Source: Jeotgalibaca dankookensis (lineage in GTDB: Bacteria > Bacillota > Bacilli > Lactobacillales > Aerococcaceae). From it: DNA of 64,000 nt. The notes under the pieces were generated by a model. It was not told the DNA's origin. It saw nothing but the letters and a program-made list of their open reading frames with translations, and did no database searches. The position numbers and the translations under genes were made by a program. Numbering within the stretch: the first letter of the stretch is position 1; each line of letters starts with the position of its first letter. This document shows positions 43,818-54,710 of the stretch, in pieces. The DNA is taken from assembly GCF_002005405.1 (NCBI RefSeq), contig NZ_CP019728.1, forward strand, positions 1,426,001 through 1,490,000, read 5' to 3'.

Positions 43818-44257
43818 TAGATCACCTCAACAGTTCCACCTGCAGCCAGAATTGCTTCTTTTGCTGCTTCTGAAAATTGATGTGCTTTAACAGATAGTTT
43901 TTTCTCAATTGCACCTTTAGCTAAAATTTTGATGCCGGATTTTTCATCACGGACAACGCCTGTTTCAACTAACAATGCTGGAGTAACTTCTGTACCTTCT
44001 TCGAAACGATTTAATGTTTCTAAGTTAACTACTGCGTACTCTTTATTATTGATATTTGTAAATCCACGTTTTGGAATACGACGGAACAATGGTTGTTGTC
44101 CACCTTCAAAACCTAGTCTTACTCCACCACCTGAACGAGCTTTTTGACCTTTATGTCCACGTCCGGATGTTTTACCATTACCAGATGATGAGCCACGGCC
44201 AACGCGGTTACGTACTTTACGAGAACCTTCTGCGGGTTGCAATTCATGAAGTTTCAT
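43817..44257 (-). CDS. rplO: 50S ribosomal protein L15
   Basis: The 146-residue L15 starts [20 protein letters not shown] and has the Gly-rich basic N-terminal arm [20 protein letters not shown]. It overlaps secY by one base. Confidence 0.97.
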   Translation of the reverse strand: MKLHELQPAEGSRKVRNRVGRGSSSGNGKTSGRGHKGQKARSGGGVRLGFEGGQQPLFRRIPKRGFTNINNKEYAVVNLETLNRFEEGTEVTPALLVETGVVRDEKSGIKILAKGAIEKKLSVKAHQFSEAAKEAILAAGGTVEVI

Positions 44258-44290
44258 ATTTCTTGGGCACCTCCTTCATTATTGATTTGG

Positions 44291-44473
44291 TTATTTTACT
44301 TCTTCAACTTCGACTAAATGGCTAATTGTTTTAACCATGCCAGTGATTGCGTCGTTGACAGGTTTCACAACAGACTTGCCAATTTTGTTTAGGCCAAGAG
44401 CCTTTGCAGTATCTTTTTGGTTTTGAGGACGTCCAATCACGCTGCGCTTTAAAGTGATCTTTAATTCTGCCAT
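44291..44473 (-). CDS. rpmD: 50S ribosomal protein L30
   Basis: This 60-residue L30 ([20 protein letters not shown]) is the short bacterial form, placed between rpsE and rplO as usual. Confidence 0.95.
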   Translation of the reverse strand: MAELKITLKRSVIGRPQNQKDTAKALGLNKIGKSVVKPVNDAITGMVKTISHLVEVEEVK

Positions 44474-44487
44474 TATGTGTATCCCCC

Positions 44488-44988
44488 TTAACCTGTAATT
44501 TCGTCTACGGATTTGCCACGTAATGCAGCAACTTCCTCAACTCTTTTTAATTGTGTTAAACCGTCAACAGTAGCGCGAACCATGTTGATTGGTGTGCTTG
44601 ATCCTAGAGATTTGGATGTGATGTCAGCAATACCTGCTAATTCAACAATAGCACGTACAGGACCTCCAGCAGAAACCCCAGAACCGGATAGAGCTGGCTT
44701 CAACAGAACGTGTCCGCCATTAAAACGTCCAACAGATGCATGAGGAATTGTTGTTCCAACTGTAGGGACTTCAATCAAGTTTTTCTTAGCAGATTCGATT
44801 GCTTTACGAATTGCTTCAGGAACTTCTGCAGCTTTACCTGTTCCAAAACCAACGTGGCCATTTTTGTCACCAACTACTACTAAAGCAGAAAAACGTAAAC
44901 GACGTCCACCTTTAACAACTTTAGTAACGCGGTTAATCGCAACAACGCGATCTTCTAAATCTAAATTTGATGGGTCAATGTATACCAT
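44488..44988 (-). CDS. rpsE: 30S ribosomal protein S5
   Basis: The 166-residue S5 has the double-stranded-RNA-like domain ([20 protein letters not shown]) and the C-terminal domain with [14 protein letters not shown]. The loop VVKGGRR, where spectinomycin resistance changes arise, looks wild type. Confidence 0.97.
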   Translation of the reverse strand: MVYIDPSNLDLEDRVVAINRVTKVVKGGRRLRFSALVVVGDKNGHVGFGTGKAAEVPEAIRKAIESAKKNLIEVPTVGTTIPHASVGRFNGGHVLLKPALSGSGVSAGGPVRAIVELAGIADITSKSLGSSTPINMVRATVDGLTQLKRVEEVAALRGKSVDEITG

Positions 44989-45008
44989 GTGTGGGTATCC
45001 TCCTTTTC

Positions 45009-45365
45009 TTAGAAATCTAGTCCGTTTTCACGTGCAGCTTCAGCCAATGCTTGTACACGGCCGTGGTATAGATAGCCACCGCGGTCAAAGACAACTTTTC
45101 CAAGTCCTTTTTCCTTCGCGCGTTCAGCAATAACTTTACCTACAACTGCTGCATCTTCTATTTTTGTACCATTTTCTTTTACATCTAATTTACTAGAGGC
45201 ACTTGCTAGCGTCACACCCGCTACGTCATCAATTAATTGAGCGTAGATGTGTTTATTAGAACGGAATACGTTCAAGCGTGGGCACAAAGCAGTACCAGAA
45301 ATTTTTCTTCTTACACGAGCATGTCTAGATAGACGTACTTTATTTTTATCTGGTTTCGTAATCAC
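45009..45365 (-). CDS. rplR: 50S ribosomal protein L18
   Basis: This 118-residue 5S rRNA-binding protein starts [20 protein letters not shown] from a GTG at 45365 with GAGGTGA upstream. The GTG three codons earlier is itself within the ribosome site. [20 protein letters not shown] is conserved. Confidence 0.93.
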   Translation of the reverse strand: MITKPDKNKVRLSRHARVRRKISGTALCPRLNVFRSNKHIYAQLIDDVAGVTLASASSKLDVKENGTKIEDAAVVGKVIAERAKEKGLGKVVFDRGGYLYHGRVQALAEAARENGLDF

Positions 45366-45419
45366 AATTGTCACCTCTTTAATTTTAATTTTTAGGCTGC
45401 AAAAAATAATAACTGGAAA

Positions 45420-45956
45420 TTATTTACCAGTTTTACCTTCTTTGCGGCGGATAATTTCGTCAACATACTTAATCCCTTTGCCTTTATATGGCTCTGGTGG
45501 ACGTACGCCACGAACGTTAGCTGCTAGAGCGCCAACTTTTTCTTTGTTTACGCCAGAAATAACAATTTTAGTGTTTGAAGGTACTTCCACAAGTACATCT
45601 TCTTCTGGAGTAAATTCAACGGGATGAGAGTAACCAACGTTCAATACAAGTTTTTTACCTTGTAATTGAGCACGGTAACCAACCCCAACTAAGTCTAGTT
45701 CTTTCTTAAATCCTTCTGAAACACCTACTACCATATTGTTAAATAGGGCACGGACTGTTCCGTGAAGTGACTTTGTGAACTTTTCTTCGTTAGGACGAGT
45801 AAAAGTTACAATATTATCTTCAATATTAATTGTAATCAAGTCACTGAATGTTTGAGTTAATTCGCCTTTAGGGCCTTTAACAACAATCGTGTTTCCATCT
45901 TGAGTTACGGTTACGCCAGCTGGGATTTCTACTAGTTTATTACCAATACGACTCAC
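45420..45956 (-). CDS. rplF: 50S ribosomal protein L6
   Basis: The 178-residue L6 starts [19 protein letters not shown] and ends near [16 protein letters not shown], the conserved 23S-binding signature. Confidence 0.97.
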   Translation of the reverse strand: MSRIGNKLVEIPAGVTVTQDGNTIVVKGPKGELTQTFSDLITINIEDNIVTFTRPNEEKFTKSLHGTVRALFNNMVVGVSEGFKKELDLVGVGYRAQLQGKKLVLNVGYSHPVEFTPEEDVLVEVPSNTKIVISGVNKEKVGALAANVRGVRPPEPYKGKGIKYVDEIIRRKEGKTGK

Positions 45957-45996
45957 AGGGCTGCACCTCCTTGTTTTTTTATGGGATCAGATTGGA

Positions 45997-46395
45997 TTAC
46001 CAAACGTAAGCCAATACTTCTCCACCAATGTTTTTAGCTCTTGCTTCTTTGTCTGTAAAAACACCTTCAGATGTTGATACAATTGCGATTCCAAGTCCGT
46101 TTAATACGCGCGGAACATCGCCAGCTTTAGCGAATACACGCAAACCTGGTTTAGAAATACGTTTTAGTCCAGTAATAACGCGTTCGTTATCTGCACCATA
46201 TTTCATGAATACACGAATAACATTTTGTTTGTCATCTTCGATGACATCGTAGTTTTTGATAAATCCTTCATTTTTAAGGATTTTTGCGATTTCCAACTTC
46301 ATGTTAGAAGCAGGTACCTCAAGACTCGCATGGCGAACCATGTTAGCATTACGAATACGAGTAAGGAAATCTGCGATTGGATCTGTCATAACCAT
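45997..46395 (-). CDS. rpsH: 30S ribosomal protein S8
   Basis: The 132-residue S8 ([20 protein letters not shown]) binds 16S rRNA early in assembly. The ATG at 46395 has GGAGG nine bases upstream. The C-terminal [19 protein letters not shown] is conserved. In E. coli S8 represses its own operon; no such leader was identified here. Confidence 0.97.
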   Translation of the reverse strand: MVMTDPIADFLTRIRNANMVRHASLEVPASNMKLEIAKILKNEGFIKNYDVIEDDKQNVIRVFMKYGADNERVITGLKRISKPGLRVFAKAGDVPRVLNGLGIAIVSTSEGVFTDKEARAKNIGGEVLAYVW

Positions 46396-46429
46396 TAACT
46401 TTTACCTCCTTCTTACGGGTTATCGCTGA

Positions 46430-46615
46430 TTACCAGCTTGCTTTCTTCATACCAGGGATTTGACCTTTGTAAGCTAGTTCTCGCAAACAAATACGGCACA
46501 ATTTGAACTTACGGTAAACAGAACGTGGTCGTCCACAACGTTGGCAACGTGAATGTTCTTGAGTAGAAAATTTAGCAGGGCGTTCACTTTTTGCGACCAT
46601 AGATTTTTTAGCCAT
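46430..46615 (-). CDS. rpsN: 30S ribosomal protein S14 type Z (zinc-binding)
   Basis: This 61-residue S14 has two CxxC pairs (CQRCGRP and CRICLREL) that hold zinc, the C+ form. GMKKASW is the usual C-terminus. A longer zinc-free copy may exist elsewhere. Confidence 0.95.
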   Translation of the reverse strand: MAKKSMVAKSERPAKFSTQEHSRCQRCGRPRSVYRKFKLCRICLRELAYKGQIPGMKKASW

Positions 46616-46633
46616 TTACATTGCTCCCTTCGA

Positions 46634-47173
46634 TTATTTTTGGAATGGCATTCCTAATTGCGTTAGCATTTCTTTTGATTCTTCATCTGTGTTTGCAGTT
46701 GTAACAATAACAATATCCATACCGCGCACTTTGTCAACTCTATCATAGTCAACTTCAGGGAAAATCAATTGTTCTTTAACACCTAGTGTATAGTTTCCAC
46801 GTCCATCGAAGGAACGCTTGCTGATACCACGGAAGTCACGCACACGTGGTAGTGAAACTGTAACTAGTTTGTCTAAGAAGTCGTACATTCTTTCGCCACG
46901 TAGGGTTACTTTTGTTCCGATAGCCATACCTTCACGTAGACGATATGCAGCGATTGATTTTTTTGCGTATGTGATAATTGGTTTTTGACCTGAGATCAAA
47001 GTTAATTCTTCAACAGCTTTTTCCAATGATTTAGCATTTGAAACAGCTTCACCAACACCCATGTTAATAACAATTTTATCAACTTTAGGTACTTGCATGA
47101 TTGAAGTATAACCAAATTTTTCCATCATTGATGGTGTAATTTCTTTAGTGTATTTTTCTTTCAAACGGTTCAT
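46634..47173 (-). CDS. rplE: 50S ribosomal protein L5
   Basis: The 179-residue L5 contacts 5S rRNA and the P-site t[19 protein letters not shown] and [15 protein letters not shown] are family marks. It follows rplX by 27 bases. Confidence 0.97.
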   Translation of the reverse strand: MNRLKEKYTKEITPSMMEKFGYTSIMQVPKVDKIVINMGVGEAVSNAKSLEKAVEELTLISGQKPIITYAKKSIAAYRLREGMAIGTKVTLRGERMYDFLDKLVTVSLPRVRDFRGISKRSFDGRGNYTLGVKEQLIFPEVDYDRVDKVRGMDIVIVTTANTDEESKEMLTQLGMPFQK

Positions 47174-47200
47174 TTAACGAAATCCTCCCTTCTTAAATAA

Positions 47201-47509
47201 TTAGCCGATAACTTCGCCGGTCTTCTTAGCAAAGCGGACTTTTTTACCGTCTTCAACTTTGTAACCCACTTTTGTTGGTTCACCAGTTTTAGGATCGATT
47301 AGCATCACGTTTGAAACGTGAACGGAAGCTTCTTCTTCAAGAATACCGCCAGTTGCGTTTGTTTGAGAAGCTTTACGGTGCTTCTTAACTATGTTGATGC
47401 CTTCTACGATGACACGGTCTTTTTTAGGCAACGTTTTAAGGATTACGCCTTCTTTGCCTTTATCTTTTCCAGTAATAACTTTGACTTTATCGCCAACTTT
47501 TACGTGCAT
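47201..47509 (-). CDS. rplX: 50S ribosomal protein L24
   Basis: The 102-residue L24 starts [20 protein letters not shown] (KOW motif) at 47509, nine bases after AAGGAGGTG; an upstream in-frame start at 47530 contains that site and is rejected. It is an assembly initiator for the large subunit. Confidence 0.95.
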   Translation of the reverse strand: MHVKVGDKVKVITGKDKGKEGVILKTLPKKDRVIVEGINIVKKHRKASQTNATGGILEEEASVHVSNVMLIDPKTGEPTKVGYKVEDGKKVRFAKKTGEVIG

Positions 47510-47542
47510 AAGTTGTTGCACCTCCTTCAATAATACGGTTTA

Positions 47543-47911
47543 TTACAATACTTCTGGAGCAAGGGAAACAATCTTCATGTAGTTACTATCGCGTAATTCA
47601 CGAGCAACTGGTCCAAAGATACGTGTTCCACGTGGGCTTTTGTCGTCACGGATAATCACACATGCATTTTCATCGAATTTTATGTATGAACCATCTTTAC
47701 GATGAGCACCTGATTTTGTACGAACAATAACAGCTTTAACAATTTCACCTTTTTTGACAACACCACCGGGTGTAGCTTGTTTAACTGATGCAACAATAAC
47801 GTCGCCAATATTAGCATACTTACGTCCAGAGCCACCCAATACCTTGATTGCAAGAACTTCTCTAGCACCAGAGTTATCGGCAACTTTTAAACGAGATTCT
47901 GTTTGGATCAC
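47543..47911 (-). CDS. rplN: 50S ribosomal protein L14
   Basis: The 122-residue L14 starts [20 protein letters not shown] and carries [20 protein letters not shown]. It faces the bridge region between subunits. Confidence 0.97.
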   Translation of the reverse strand: MIQTESRLKVADNSGAREVLAIKVLGGSGRKYANIGDVIVASVKQATPGGVVKKGEIVKAVIVRTKSGAHRKDGSYIKFDENACVIIRDDKSPRGTRIFGPVARELRDSNYMKIVSLAPEVL

Positions 47912-47954
47912 TTCAGTTTCCTCCTTCCGGATTAGGGATTACTTCAAATTTAAA

Positions 47955-48221
47955 TTAGATAATTACAGATTCTTCTACGATATCCAGCAAACGGAAGTGT
48001 TTAGTTGCGGACAACGGACGAGTTTCCATAATTTTTACAACGTCACCCATTTTAGCTTGGTTGTTTTCATCATGTGCTTTAAACTTTTTAGAATAGCGCA
48101 CACGTTTACCGTATGTAGGATGGTTTTTGTATGTAGATACTTCTACAACAATTGTTTTGTCCATCTTATCGGAAACAACTTTACCTTGGTAGACTTTACG
48201 TTGATTACGTTCTTCAGTCAT
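47955..48221 (-). CDS. rpsQ: 30S ribosomal protein S17
   Basis: The 88-residue S17 ([20 protein letters not shown]) has the OB-fold segment [19 protein letters not shown] and the [19 protein letters not shown] end. Its place between rpmC and rplN is standard. Confidence 0.97.
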   Translation of the reverse strand: MTEERNQRKVYQGKVVSDKMDKTIVVEVSTYKNHPTYGKRVRYSKKFKAHDENNQAKMGDVVKIMETRPLSATKHFRLLDIVEESVII

Positions 48222-48245
48222 TTATTAGTCTCCTCCTTTGCTGAA

Positions 48246-48443
48246 TTACTGATTTTGCAATTCTTGCTGACGCAAAACTGTTTTAATGCGCGCAATTGAT
48301 TTGCGAACTTCTTTTAGTCGGGCAGTATTTTCAAGTTGCCCCGTAGCAAGTTGGAATCGTAGATTGAAAAGCTCTTCCTTGAAAGATGCTTCTTTTTCAA
48401 TCATTTCAGCAGTGGATAATTCTTTGATTTCATTAGCCTTCAT
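48246..48443 (-). CDS. rpmC: 50S ribosomal protein L29
   Basis: This 65-residue helical protein starts [20 protein letters not shown] at 48443, behind GGTGGTGA. The start overlaps the end of rplP by 11 bases. Confidence 0.93.
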   Translation of the reverse strand: MKANEIKELSTAEMIEKEASFKEELFNLRFQLATGQLENTARLKEVRKSIARIKTVLRQQELQNQ

Positions 48444-48867
48444 TCGATTCACCACCAATTTCTGTACGTTTTACTATTTTTGTTTTAATTGGCAATTTAT
48501 GTGATGCCAAACGTAAAGCTTCACGTGCTACTTCTTCAGAAACGCCGCCAACTTCAAACATGATTTTACCACGTTTAACAGGGGAAACCCAACCTTCTGG
48601 AGCACCTTTACCTTTACCCATACGAACACCAATAGCTTTAGATGTATAAGATTTGTGAGGGAAGATTTTAATCCAAACTTTCCCACCACGTTTCATGTAA
48701 CGAGTCATTGCAATACGAGCTGCTTCAATCTGACGGTTTGTGATCCAACTTGAACCTACTGCTTGTAAACCGTACTCACCAAAAGCAACTTCTTTACCAC
48801 CTTTTGCTTCTCCGCGCATTTTTCCACGGAATTCACGACGGTGTTTTACACGTTTAGGTACTAACAT
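48433..48867 (-). CDS. rplP: 50S ribosomal protein L16
   Basis: The 144-residue L16 starts [39 protein letters not shown] and [19 protein letters not shown] are conserved. It sits near the A-site finger. Confidence 0.97.
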   Translation of the reverse strand: MLVPKRVKHRREFRGKMRGEAKGGKEVAFGEYGLQAVGSSWITNRQIEAARIAMTRYMKRGGKVWIKIFPHKSYTSKAIGVRMGKGKGAPEGWVSPVKRGKIMFEVGGVSEEVAREALRLASHKLPIKTKIVKRTEIGGESNEG

Positions 48868-48870
48868 TGA

Positions 48871-49527
48871 TTATTTCCCTCCTTTCTGTGTTTCTTTACG
48901 AGCTGGTAATACCTCTCCACGATAAATCCAGACTTTAACGCCGATTTTTCCGTAAGTAGTATCTGCTTCTTCCCATGCATAGTCAATATCTGCACGTAAT
49001 GTATGCAACGGAACTGATCCTTCAGAGTGAACCTCTTTACGAGCCATGTCCGCTCCATTTAAACGACCTGATACCATTGTTTTGATACCTTTAGCGCCTG
49101 AACGCATTGTACGTTGGATTGCTTGTTTTTGTGCACGACGGAAAGCAACACGACTTTCAAGTTGTTTTGCAATTCCTTCTGCAACAAGTTTAGCGTCCAA
49201 ATCTGCTCTTTTAATTTCAACAATATTAATATGAACACGTTTGTTAGTTAGAGCGTTAAGGTTTTTACGTAGTTTTTCAACTTCAGATCCACCTTTACCA
49301 ATAACCATACCTGGCTTAGCAGTGTGAATAGAAATGTTAACACGGTTAGCAGCACGTTCAATTTCAACACGTGAAACTGAAGATTCGCTAAGGTTTTTAG
49401 CAATATATTCACGAATTTTCAAGTCTTCATGTAAGAAATTAGCGAAGTCTTTCTCTGCGTACCATTTTGCATCCCAGTCACGAATAATGCCTATACGCAT
49501 TCCGATTGGATTAATTTTTTGACCCAC
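48871..49527 (-). CDS. rpsC: 30S ribosomal protein S3
   Basis: The 218-residue S3 starts [20 protein letters not shown], with a KH domain containing [16 protein letters not shown]. It forms the mRNA entry channel and helicase with S4 and S5. Confidence 0.97.
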   Translation of the reverse strand: MGQKINPIGMRIGIIRDWDAKWYAEKDFANFLHEDLKIREYIAKNLSESSVSRVEIERAANRVNISIHTAKPGMVIGKGGSEVEKLRKNLNALTNKRVHINIVEIKRADLDAKLVAEGIAKQLESRVAFRRAQKQAIQRTMRSGAKGIKTMVSGRLNGADMARKEVHSEGSVPLHTLRADIDYAWEEADTTYGKIGVKVWIYRGEVLPARKETQKGGK

Positions 49528-49530
49528 AGA

Positions 49531-49887
49531 TTATCCCTCCTTCTTTTCTGATACCACAACTGTAATGTGGCTCGTACGTTTCATGATTGGTGAAGCTGAA
49601 CCTTTTGCACGTGGGCGGAAACGTTTCATAGTTGCACCCTCGTTAACATAAGCTTCACTTACTACCAAGTTTTCAATATCTAAATCATAATTATGTTCTG
49701 CGTTTGCAATAGCTGACATTAAAACTTTTTCCACTACTGGTGAAGCACCACGTGGTGTCAATTTTAAAATAGAAATTGCTTCTCCAATACTTTTCCCTCT
49801 GATAAGATCCACTACTAGTCGAACCTTACGAGGTGCGATGCGAACAGTATTAGCAGTTGCTCTTGCAGCTGTGATTTGTTCTGCCAT
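49531..49887 (-). CDS. rplV: 50S ribosomal protein L22
   Basis: The 118-residue L22 lines the exit tunnel. [20 protein letters not shown] and the loop [15 protein letters not shown], where macrolide-resistance insertions arise, look normal. Confidence 0.97.
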   Translation of the reverse strand: MAEQITAARATANTVRIAPRKVRLVVDLIRGKSIGEAISILKLTPRGASPVVEKVLMSAIANAEHNYDLDIENLVVSEAYVNEGATMKRFRPRAKGSASPIMKRTSHITVVVSEKKEG

Positions 49888-49907
49888 GTTTATTCCTCCC
49901 CTCGTAA

Positions 49908-50189
49908 TTAACGACGTCCTGTTTTCTTATCGGTTGATGCATGTCCACGATATGTTCTTGTAGGAGCGAATTCTCCCAATTTGTGTCCAACCATATCCTC
50001 TTGGATATAAACTGGAACGTGTTTTCTTCCATCATATACTGCGATTGTTAGGCCAATGAATTGTGGGAAGATTGTTGAACGACGTGACCAAGTTTTAACA
50101 ACTTGTTTCTTCTCGCTCTTTCTTGCCACTTCAACTTTTTTCATAAGATGCTCATCAGCGAAAGGTCCTTTTTTCAAGCTACGACTCAT
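49908..50189 (-). CDS. rpsS: 30S ribosomal protein S19
   Basis: The 93-residue S19 starts [19 protein letters not shown] at 50189, seven bases after GGAGG. The C-terminal [20 protein letters not shown] is conserved. Confidence 0.96.
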   Translation of the reverse strand: MSRSLKKGPFADEHLMKKVEVARKSEKKQVVKTWSRRSTIFPQFIGLTIAVYDGRKHVPVYIQEDMVGHKLGEFAPTRTYRGHASTDKKTGRR

Positions 50190-50235
50190 GGTGAAGCCTC
50201 CTTCCAAATCTCTTCATTTCATATCAAGTTACGAT

Positions 50236-51066
50236 TTATTTTTTACGTCCACGAACAATTAGCTTGCTTGACTTAGCTTTTTTATTACGAGTCTTCATAC
50301 CAATTGTAGGTTTGCCCCATGGAGATCTTGGAGATGTAAGTCCGATTGGTGCTTTACCTTCACCACCACCGTGTGGGTGATCATTCGGGTTCATAACAGA
50401 TCCACGTACAGTAGGTCTTTTACCTAACCAACGGTTACGTCCTGCTTTACCAATGTTGATTAATTCGTGTTGTTCGTTACCAACTGTACCAATTGTAGCA
50501 CGACAAGCTGAAAAAATCATACGTACTTCGCCTGAATTCAAACGAACGAGTGTGTATTTTTCTTCTTGTCCTAAAACTTGTGCTGAAGTACCAGCTGAAC
50601 GAATCAATTGTCCACCTTTACCAGGTTTCATTTCAATGTTGTGAATGAAAGTACCAACTGGAATATTTACCAATGGTAATGCATTCCCTACTTTGATATC
50701 AACATTTTCCCCTGATTCGATTTTTTGACCAACTTGAATCCCTTTAGGTGCAATGATATATGTTTTAACACCGTTTGAGTAATGAATTAATGCGATATTA
50801 GCTGTACGGTTTGGATCGTATTCAACAGACGCAACAGTTCCGACTACTCCGTCAGTGTTACGTTTGAAATCGATAATACGGTACGAGCGTTTATGTCCAC
50901 CAGCTTGGTGACGGACAGTGATTTTACCTTGGTTATTACGACCGGCATGTTTGTTATTTTTTTCTAACAAAGTTTTTTCAGGTGTTGTTTTCGTAATTTC
51001 TGCGAAATCAGAACCTGTCATATTACGACGGCCGTTTGTGGTAGGTTTGTATTTCTTAATCGCCAC
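50236..51066 (-). CDS. rplB: 50S ribosomal protein L2
   Basis: The 276-residue L2 starts [20 protein letters not shown] and carries the peptidyl-transferase-linked segment [20 protein letters not shown] with the conserved histidine. Confidence 0.98.
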   Translation of the reverse strand: MAIKKYKPTTNGRRNMTGSDFAEITKTTPEKTLLEKNNKHAGRNNQGKITVRHQAGGHKRSYRIIDFKRNTDGVVGTVASVEYDPNRTANIALIHYSNGVKTYIIAPKGIQVGQKIESGENVDIKVGNALPLVNIPVGTFIHNIEMKPGKGGQLIRSAGTSAQVLGQEEKYTLVRLNSGEVRMIFSACRATIGTVGNEQHELINIGKAGRNRWLGKRPTVRGSVMNPNDHPHGGGEGKAPIGLTSPRSPWGKPTIGMKTRNKKAKSSKLIVRGRKK

Positions 51067-51110
51067 GTTGTTTTCCCTCCTATGTATTAATGTAGGTAAT
51101 TAAATAGTTC

Positions 51111-51398
51111 TTATTCTTCGTCGAATAGTTCGATTCCTTTTGAACTTTCAGTCAAAGTCACGATTGCTTTACGACGTTTCTTTGTATAGCCTTGATGTCT
51201 GCCCATACGTTTCAATTTGCCGCGTACATTCATAATGTTAACTTTCTCAACTTCTACTCCAAACACTTTTTCAACTGCTTGTTTCACGTGAGTTTTGTTC
51301 GCACGAACGTTTACTTCGAAGGTATATTTTTTATCGTCCATTACAAGCATGGAAGCTTCAGTAATTACGGGACGTAAAATGATATCGTGTAATTCCAT
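51111..51398 (-). CDS. rplW: 50S ribosomal protein L23
   Basis: The 95-residue L23 ([20 protein letters not shown]) lies at the tunnel exit and docks trigger factor and SRP. It overlaps the rplD stop by one base. Confidence 0.96.
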   Translation of the reverse strand: MELHDIILRPVITEASMLVMDDKKYTFEVNVRANKTHVKQAVEKVFGVEVEKVNIMNVRGKLKRMGRHQGYTKKRRKAIVTLTESSKGIELFDEE

Positions 51399-52021
51399 TA
51401 TTGAAGAGCCTCCTCTACCTTAGAAAGAGCAGCTTGTGTTAGAACTAGTTTGTTGTTAGATACAATATCTAATACATTCAGACCGTTTTCTCCCAATACA
51501 GTAACATTAGGTAGGTTACGTGCTGACAATGTTGCGAAGTCGTTATCCGTATCCATAACTACTAATACTTTGGAGTCAACATTTAAGTTCGTTAACACTT
51601 TTGCAAATTCTTTTGTTTTTGGTGCGTCGAAAGTTAATTGATCCAATACAATCAAGTTTCCTTCAGCAACTTTTTGTGAAAGTGCTGATTTAAGAGCTAA
51701 ACGACGAACTTTTTTGTTTAATTTATATTGGTAAGAACGAGGTGTTGGTCCGAAGACAACGCCACCGCCAACCCATTGTGGTGAACGGATAGATCCTTGA
51801 CGTGCACGACCTGTTCCTTTTTGACGCCATGGTTTACGACCACCACCGCGTACGGCGCTACGGTTTTTAACTGCGTGTGTTCCTTGTCTTAATGAAGCAC
51901 GTTGCATAATAATTGCATCAAAAATGACGCTTTCGTTTGGTTCGATACCGAAGATATCTTCGTTTAATGTTACCTCACCATTTGTTGTACCATCTTGTTT
52001 AAATAAACTTACGTTAGGCAT
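51398..52021 (-). CDS. rplD: 50S ribosomal protein L4
   Basis: The 207-residue L4 has the extended tunnel loop [20 protein letters not shown]4 represses its own S10 operon in some bacteria; a structured leader is present upstream of rpsJ. Confidence 0.97.
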   Translation of the reverse strand: MPNVSLFKQDGTTNGEVTLNEDIFGIEPNESVIFDAIIMQRASLRQGTHAVKNRSAVRGGGRKPWRQKGTGRARQGSIRSPQWVGGGVVFGPTPRSYQYKLNKKVRRLALKSALSQKVAEGNLIVLDQLTFDAPKTKEFAKVLTNLNVDSKVLVVMDTDNDFATLSARNLPNVTVLGENGLNVLDIVSNNKLVLTQAALSKVEEALQ

Positions 52022-52048
52022 ATTTCTCGCTCCTCCTTTCTAGAATAT

Positions 52049-52684
52049 TTATTTAGCAGCTTTATGAGCTGAACGAATTTCGATTAGTGATTTTTTAGAT
52101 CCAGGTACGTTTCCTTTAATAAGGATTACGTTGTTCTCTACATCTACTTTAACAATTTCTAAGTTTTGAATCGTTGTACGATCGCCACCCATTTGACCAG
52201 CAAGCTTTTTCCCTTTGAAAACGCGTGATGGATCAGATGCGCCACCCATTGAACCAGGGCGACGGTGGTAACGAGAACCGTGTGTTTCTGGTCCACGAGA
52301 TTGGCCATGACGTTTAATTACGCCTTGGTAACCGTGTCCTTTAGATGTACCAGTGACATCAATGATGTCTCCTGCTTGAAATACATCTACTGTAATTTCT
52401 TTTCCTACTTCGTACTCTCCCAGCTCAACATCTTTGAATTCCTTAATGAAGCGCTTAGGGGCAGTTTTTGCTTTTGCTGCATGACCTTTAGCAGGTTTGT
52501 TTGTCAAAACTTCACGTTTATCTTGGTAACCTAATTGAATTGCTTCGTATCCATCAGTTTCTACTGTTTTAACTTGTAGAACTACGTTTGGAGTAGCTTC
52601 GATCACTGTTACTGGTACTAGTTCACCATTTTCAGTAAAGAATTGCGTCATACCTACTTTTTTGCCTAAGATTCCTTTGGTCAT
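52049..52684 (-). CDS. rplC: 50S ribosomal protein L3
   Basis: The 211-residue L3 starts [20 protein letters not shown]. The segment [20 protein letters not shown] holds the glutamine methylated in some bacteria. [20 protein letters not shown] is conserved. Confidence 0.97.
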   Translation of the reverse strand: MTKGILGKKVGMTQFFTENGELVPVTVIEATPNVVLQVKTVETDGYEAIQLGYQDKREVLTNKPAKGHAAKAKTAPKRFIKEFKDVELGEYEVGKEITVDVFQAGDIIDVTGTSKGHGYQGVIKRHGQSRGPETHGSRYHRRPGSMGGASDPSRVFKGKKLAGQMGGDRTTIQNLEIVKVDVENNVILIKGNVPGSKKSLIEIRSAHKAAK

Positions 52685-52735
52685 GGTAACACCTCCGTTG
52701 TTTTTAGTTTTTTAAAATTTTGGGTTAATCATAAA

Positions 52736-53044
52736 CTATAGTTTGATTTCGATGTCTACGCCAGATGGTAAATCTAGTTTCATCAATGCATCAACGGTTT
52801 TACTTGTTGGGTTGATGATATCAATCAAACGTTTGTGCGTTAGAATCTCGAATTGCTCACGTGAATCTTTATATTTATGTGGTGAACGAATCACTGTATA
52901 CAATTCTCTTTCAGTAGGCAATGGAATTGGACCTGAAACAGAAGCTCCTGTTCTTTTAGCCGTTTCCACAATCTTGTCTGCTGATTGATCTAGTGCGCGG
53001 TGTTCGTAAGCTTTTAAGCGAATACGAATTTTTTGTTTTGCCAT
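52736..53044 (-). CDS. rpsJ: 30S ribosomal protein S10
   Basis: The 102-residue S10 (NusE) starts [20 protein letters not shown] at 53044, behind GAAGGAGGG; the in-frame ATG at 53065 precedes that site. It is the first gene of the S10 operon and also an antitermination factor. Confidence 0.97.
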   Translation of the reverse strand: MAKQKIRIRLKAYEHRALDQSADKIVETAKRTGASVSGPIPLPTERELYTVIRSPHKYKDSREQFEILTHKRLIDIINPTSKTVDALMKLDLPSGVDIEIKL

Positions 53045-53059
53045 GTTATTTCCCTCCTT

Positions 53060-53213
53060 CGTCATATGTAAATCATAAGACTAGCTCCACGAAAATTTAA
53101 CCGGCCTCGCCCTCCGTGGCAAAGCGTCCGGGCGTGTCGCAACCTCTCGTTTCTTAGCTAGAGTCCCAAAAGCTGAGACCACTTGTGTTTGTTACTTTCG
53201 TAATTTCACACTT
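53060..53213 (-). promoter_or_regulatory. rpsJ leader RNA, multi-stem
   Basis: Between the promoter and rpsJ the 5' leader of about 160 bases is GC-rich, unlike its neighbours. It is closed by CTAGCT/AGCTAG (53081-53086, 53156-53161) with an inner CGCCC/GGGCG stem (53108-53112, 53130-53134). This three- or four-way shape suits autogenous control of the S10 operon, for example by L4 (inference). No terminator with a T run was found inside. Confidence 0.45.
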
Positions 53214-53217
53214 GATT

Positions 53218-53246
53218 AGTATACAGGGTATTGAATACTTTTGCAA
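53218..53246 (-). promoter_or_regulatory. S10 operon promoter
   Basis: TTGCAA (53241-53246), 17 bases, TATACT (53218-53223) on the minus strand. Identical hexamers and spacing are found upstream of tuf. Confidence 0.8.
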
Positions 53247-53345
53247 GTCTTTTTATTTATAAATGTTTAATTAATTTTATATGCCTCTTTATATAGTAGA
53301 AATGATATTTATGGGACTTTTTTATAGTTGTTTTACAACATAAAA

Positions 53346-53377
53346 AAACAGATAGAGAGCGTACTCTCTATCTGTTT
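53346..53377 (-). terminator. Terminator of tuf
   Basis: Perfect 14-bp stem AAACAGATAGAGAG with its complement, loop CGTA, T-rich on the minus strand, just after the tuf stop. Confidence 0.88.
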
Positions 53378-53390
53378 AAATTCGTATTAA

Positions 53391-54578
53391 TTAGCCGTCG
53401 ATAGTAGAAACAACGCCGGATCCTACTGTACGTCCACCTTCACGAACTGAGAAACGAGTTCCGTCTTCAATAGCGATTGGGTGAATTAATTCAACTTGCA
53501 TTTTTACGTTATCGCCAGGCATAACCATTTCCACGCCTTCTGGTAACTCAACAACACCAGTTACGTCAGTTGTACGGAAATAGAATTGTGGGCGGTAGTT
53601 TGAGAAGAATGGAGTATGACGTCCGCCTTCTTCTTTAGATAGTACATAAACTTCAGCTGTAAATTTAGTATGCGGTGTGATTGTACCTGGTTTAGCAAGT
53701 ACTTGTCCACGTTGAATGTCATCACGTTGAACACCACGTAGCAATGCACCAATGTTGTCGCCAGCTTCAGCGTAATCCAACAATTTACGGAACATTTCTA
53801 CACCAGTTACAGTAGATTTTTTAACGTCTTCTTCGATACCAACAATTTCAACTTCGTCTCCGACTTTGATTTGTCCACGTTCTACACGTCCTGTTGCTAC
53901 AGTACCACGACCAGTAATTGAGAATACGTCCTCAACTGGCATCATGAATGGTTTGTCTGTATCACGAACTGGGTTTGGAATGTATGTATCAACAGCTTCC
54001 ATCAATTCTAGGATTTTAGCTTCGTATTCTTCAACGCCTTCTAGAGCTTTCAATGCAGAACCAGCAATAACTGGAGTGTCATCACCAGGGAAGTCGTAGT
54101 CAGATAATAGATCGCGAACTTCCATTTCTACTAATTCAAGCAATTCTTCGTCGTCAACCATGTCCATTTTGTTCAAGAAAACAACGATGTATGGAACACC
54201 AACGTTACGTGACAATAGGATATGTTCACGAGTTTGTGGCATTGGACCATCAGCTGCAGATACAACTAAGATAGCGCCGTCCATTTGTGCAGCACCAGTA
54301 ATCATGTTCTTAACGTAGTCCGCGTGACCTGGGCAGTCCACGTGAGCATAGTGACGAGCAGGTGTTTCGTATTCTACGTGAGAAGTGTTAATTGTAATTC
54401 CACGTTCTCTTTCTTCTGGAGCGTTATCTACTGATGCGTAGTCAACTGCTGCTCCACCGTAGTTTTTAGCCAAAACTGTTGTGATTGCTGCTGTTAGAGT
54501 TGTTTTACCGTGGTCAACGTGTCCAATAGTCCCAACGTTAACATGGGGTTTTGAACGGTCGAATTTTTCTTTAGCCAT
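53391..54578 (-). CDS. tuf: Elongation factor Tu
   Basis: The 395-residue GTPase delivers aminoacyl-tRNA. G1 is GHVDHGKT, G3 DCPGHADY and G4 NKMD; the hydrophobic gate and domain II-III motifs are intact. It has its own promoter and terminator, separate from rpsL-rpsG-fusA. Confidence 0.98.
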   Translation of the reverse strand: MAKEKFDRSKPHVNVGTIGHVDHGKTTLTAAITTVLAKNYGGAAVDYASVDNAPEERERGITINTSHVEYETPARHYAHVDCPGHADYVKNMITGAAQMDGAILVVSAADGPMPQTREHILLSRNVGVPYIVVFLNKMDMVDDEELLELVEMEVRDLLSDYDFPGDDTPVIAGSALKALEGVEEYEAKILELMEAVDTYIPNPVRDTDKPFMMPVEDVFSITGRGTVATGRVERGQIKVGDEVEIVGIEEDVKKSTVTGVEMFRKLLDYAEAGDNIGALLRGVQRDDIQRGQVLAKPGTITPHTKFTAEVYVLSKEEGGRHTPFFSNYRPQFYFRTTDVTGVVELPEGVEMVMPGDNVKMQVELIHPIAIEDGTRFSVREGGRTVGSGVVSTIDG

Positions 54579-54653
54579 TATTAATTTCCTCCTAATATAA
54601 GTATGTGTTTTATTTTATAGACTACTGCAAATTCGAGTCGCCTATCACTATAA

Positions 54654-54682
54654 AGTATACTGACCGCGACATCAAATTGCAA
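54654..54682 (-). promoter_or_regulatory. tuf promoter
   Basis: TTGCAA (54677-54682), 17 bases, TATACT (54654-54659) on the minus strand, between fusA and tuf. Confidence 0.8.
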
Positions 54683-54710
54683 TATTTCAATCTTTTATTA
54701 GAAACAATGA

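Noticed and set aside
47754-48299. 181-codon plus-strand frame opposite rplN and rpsQ
   Set aside because: It spans two ribosomal protein genes antisense, and its composition is the mirror of those codons.
53101-53160. tRNA-like GC-rich segment upstream of rpsJ
   Set aside because: It lacks the T-loop and acceptor pattern of a tRNA; the pairing is that of a leader.
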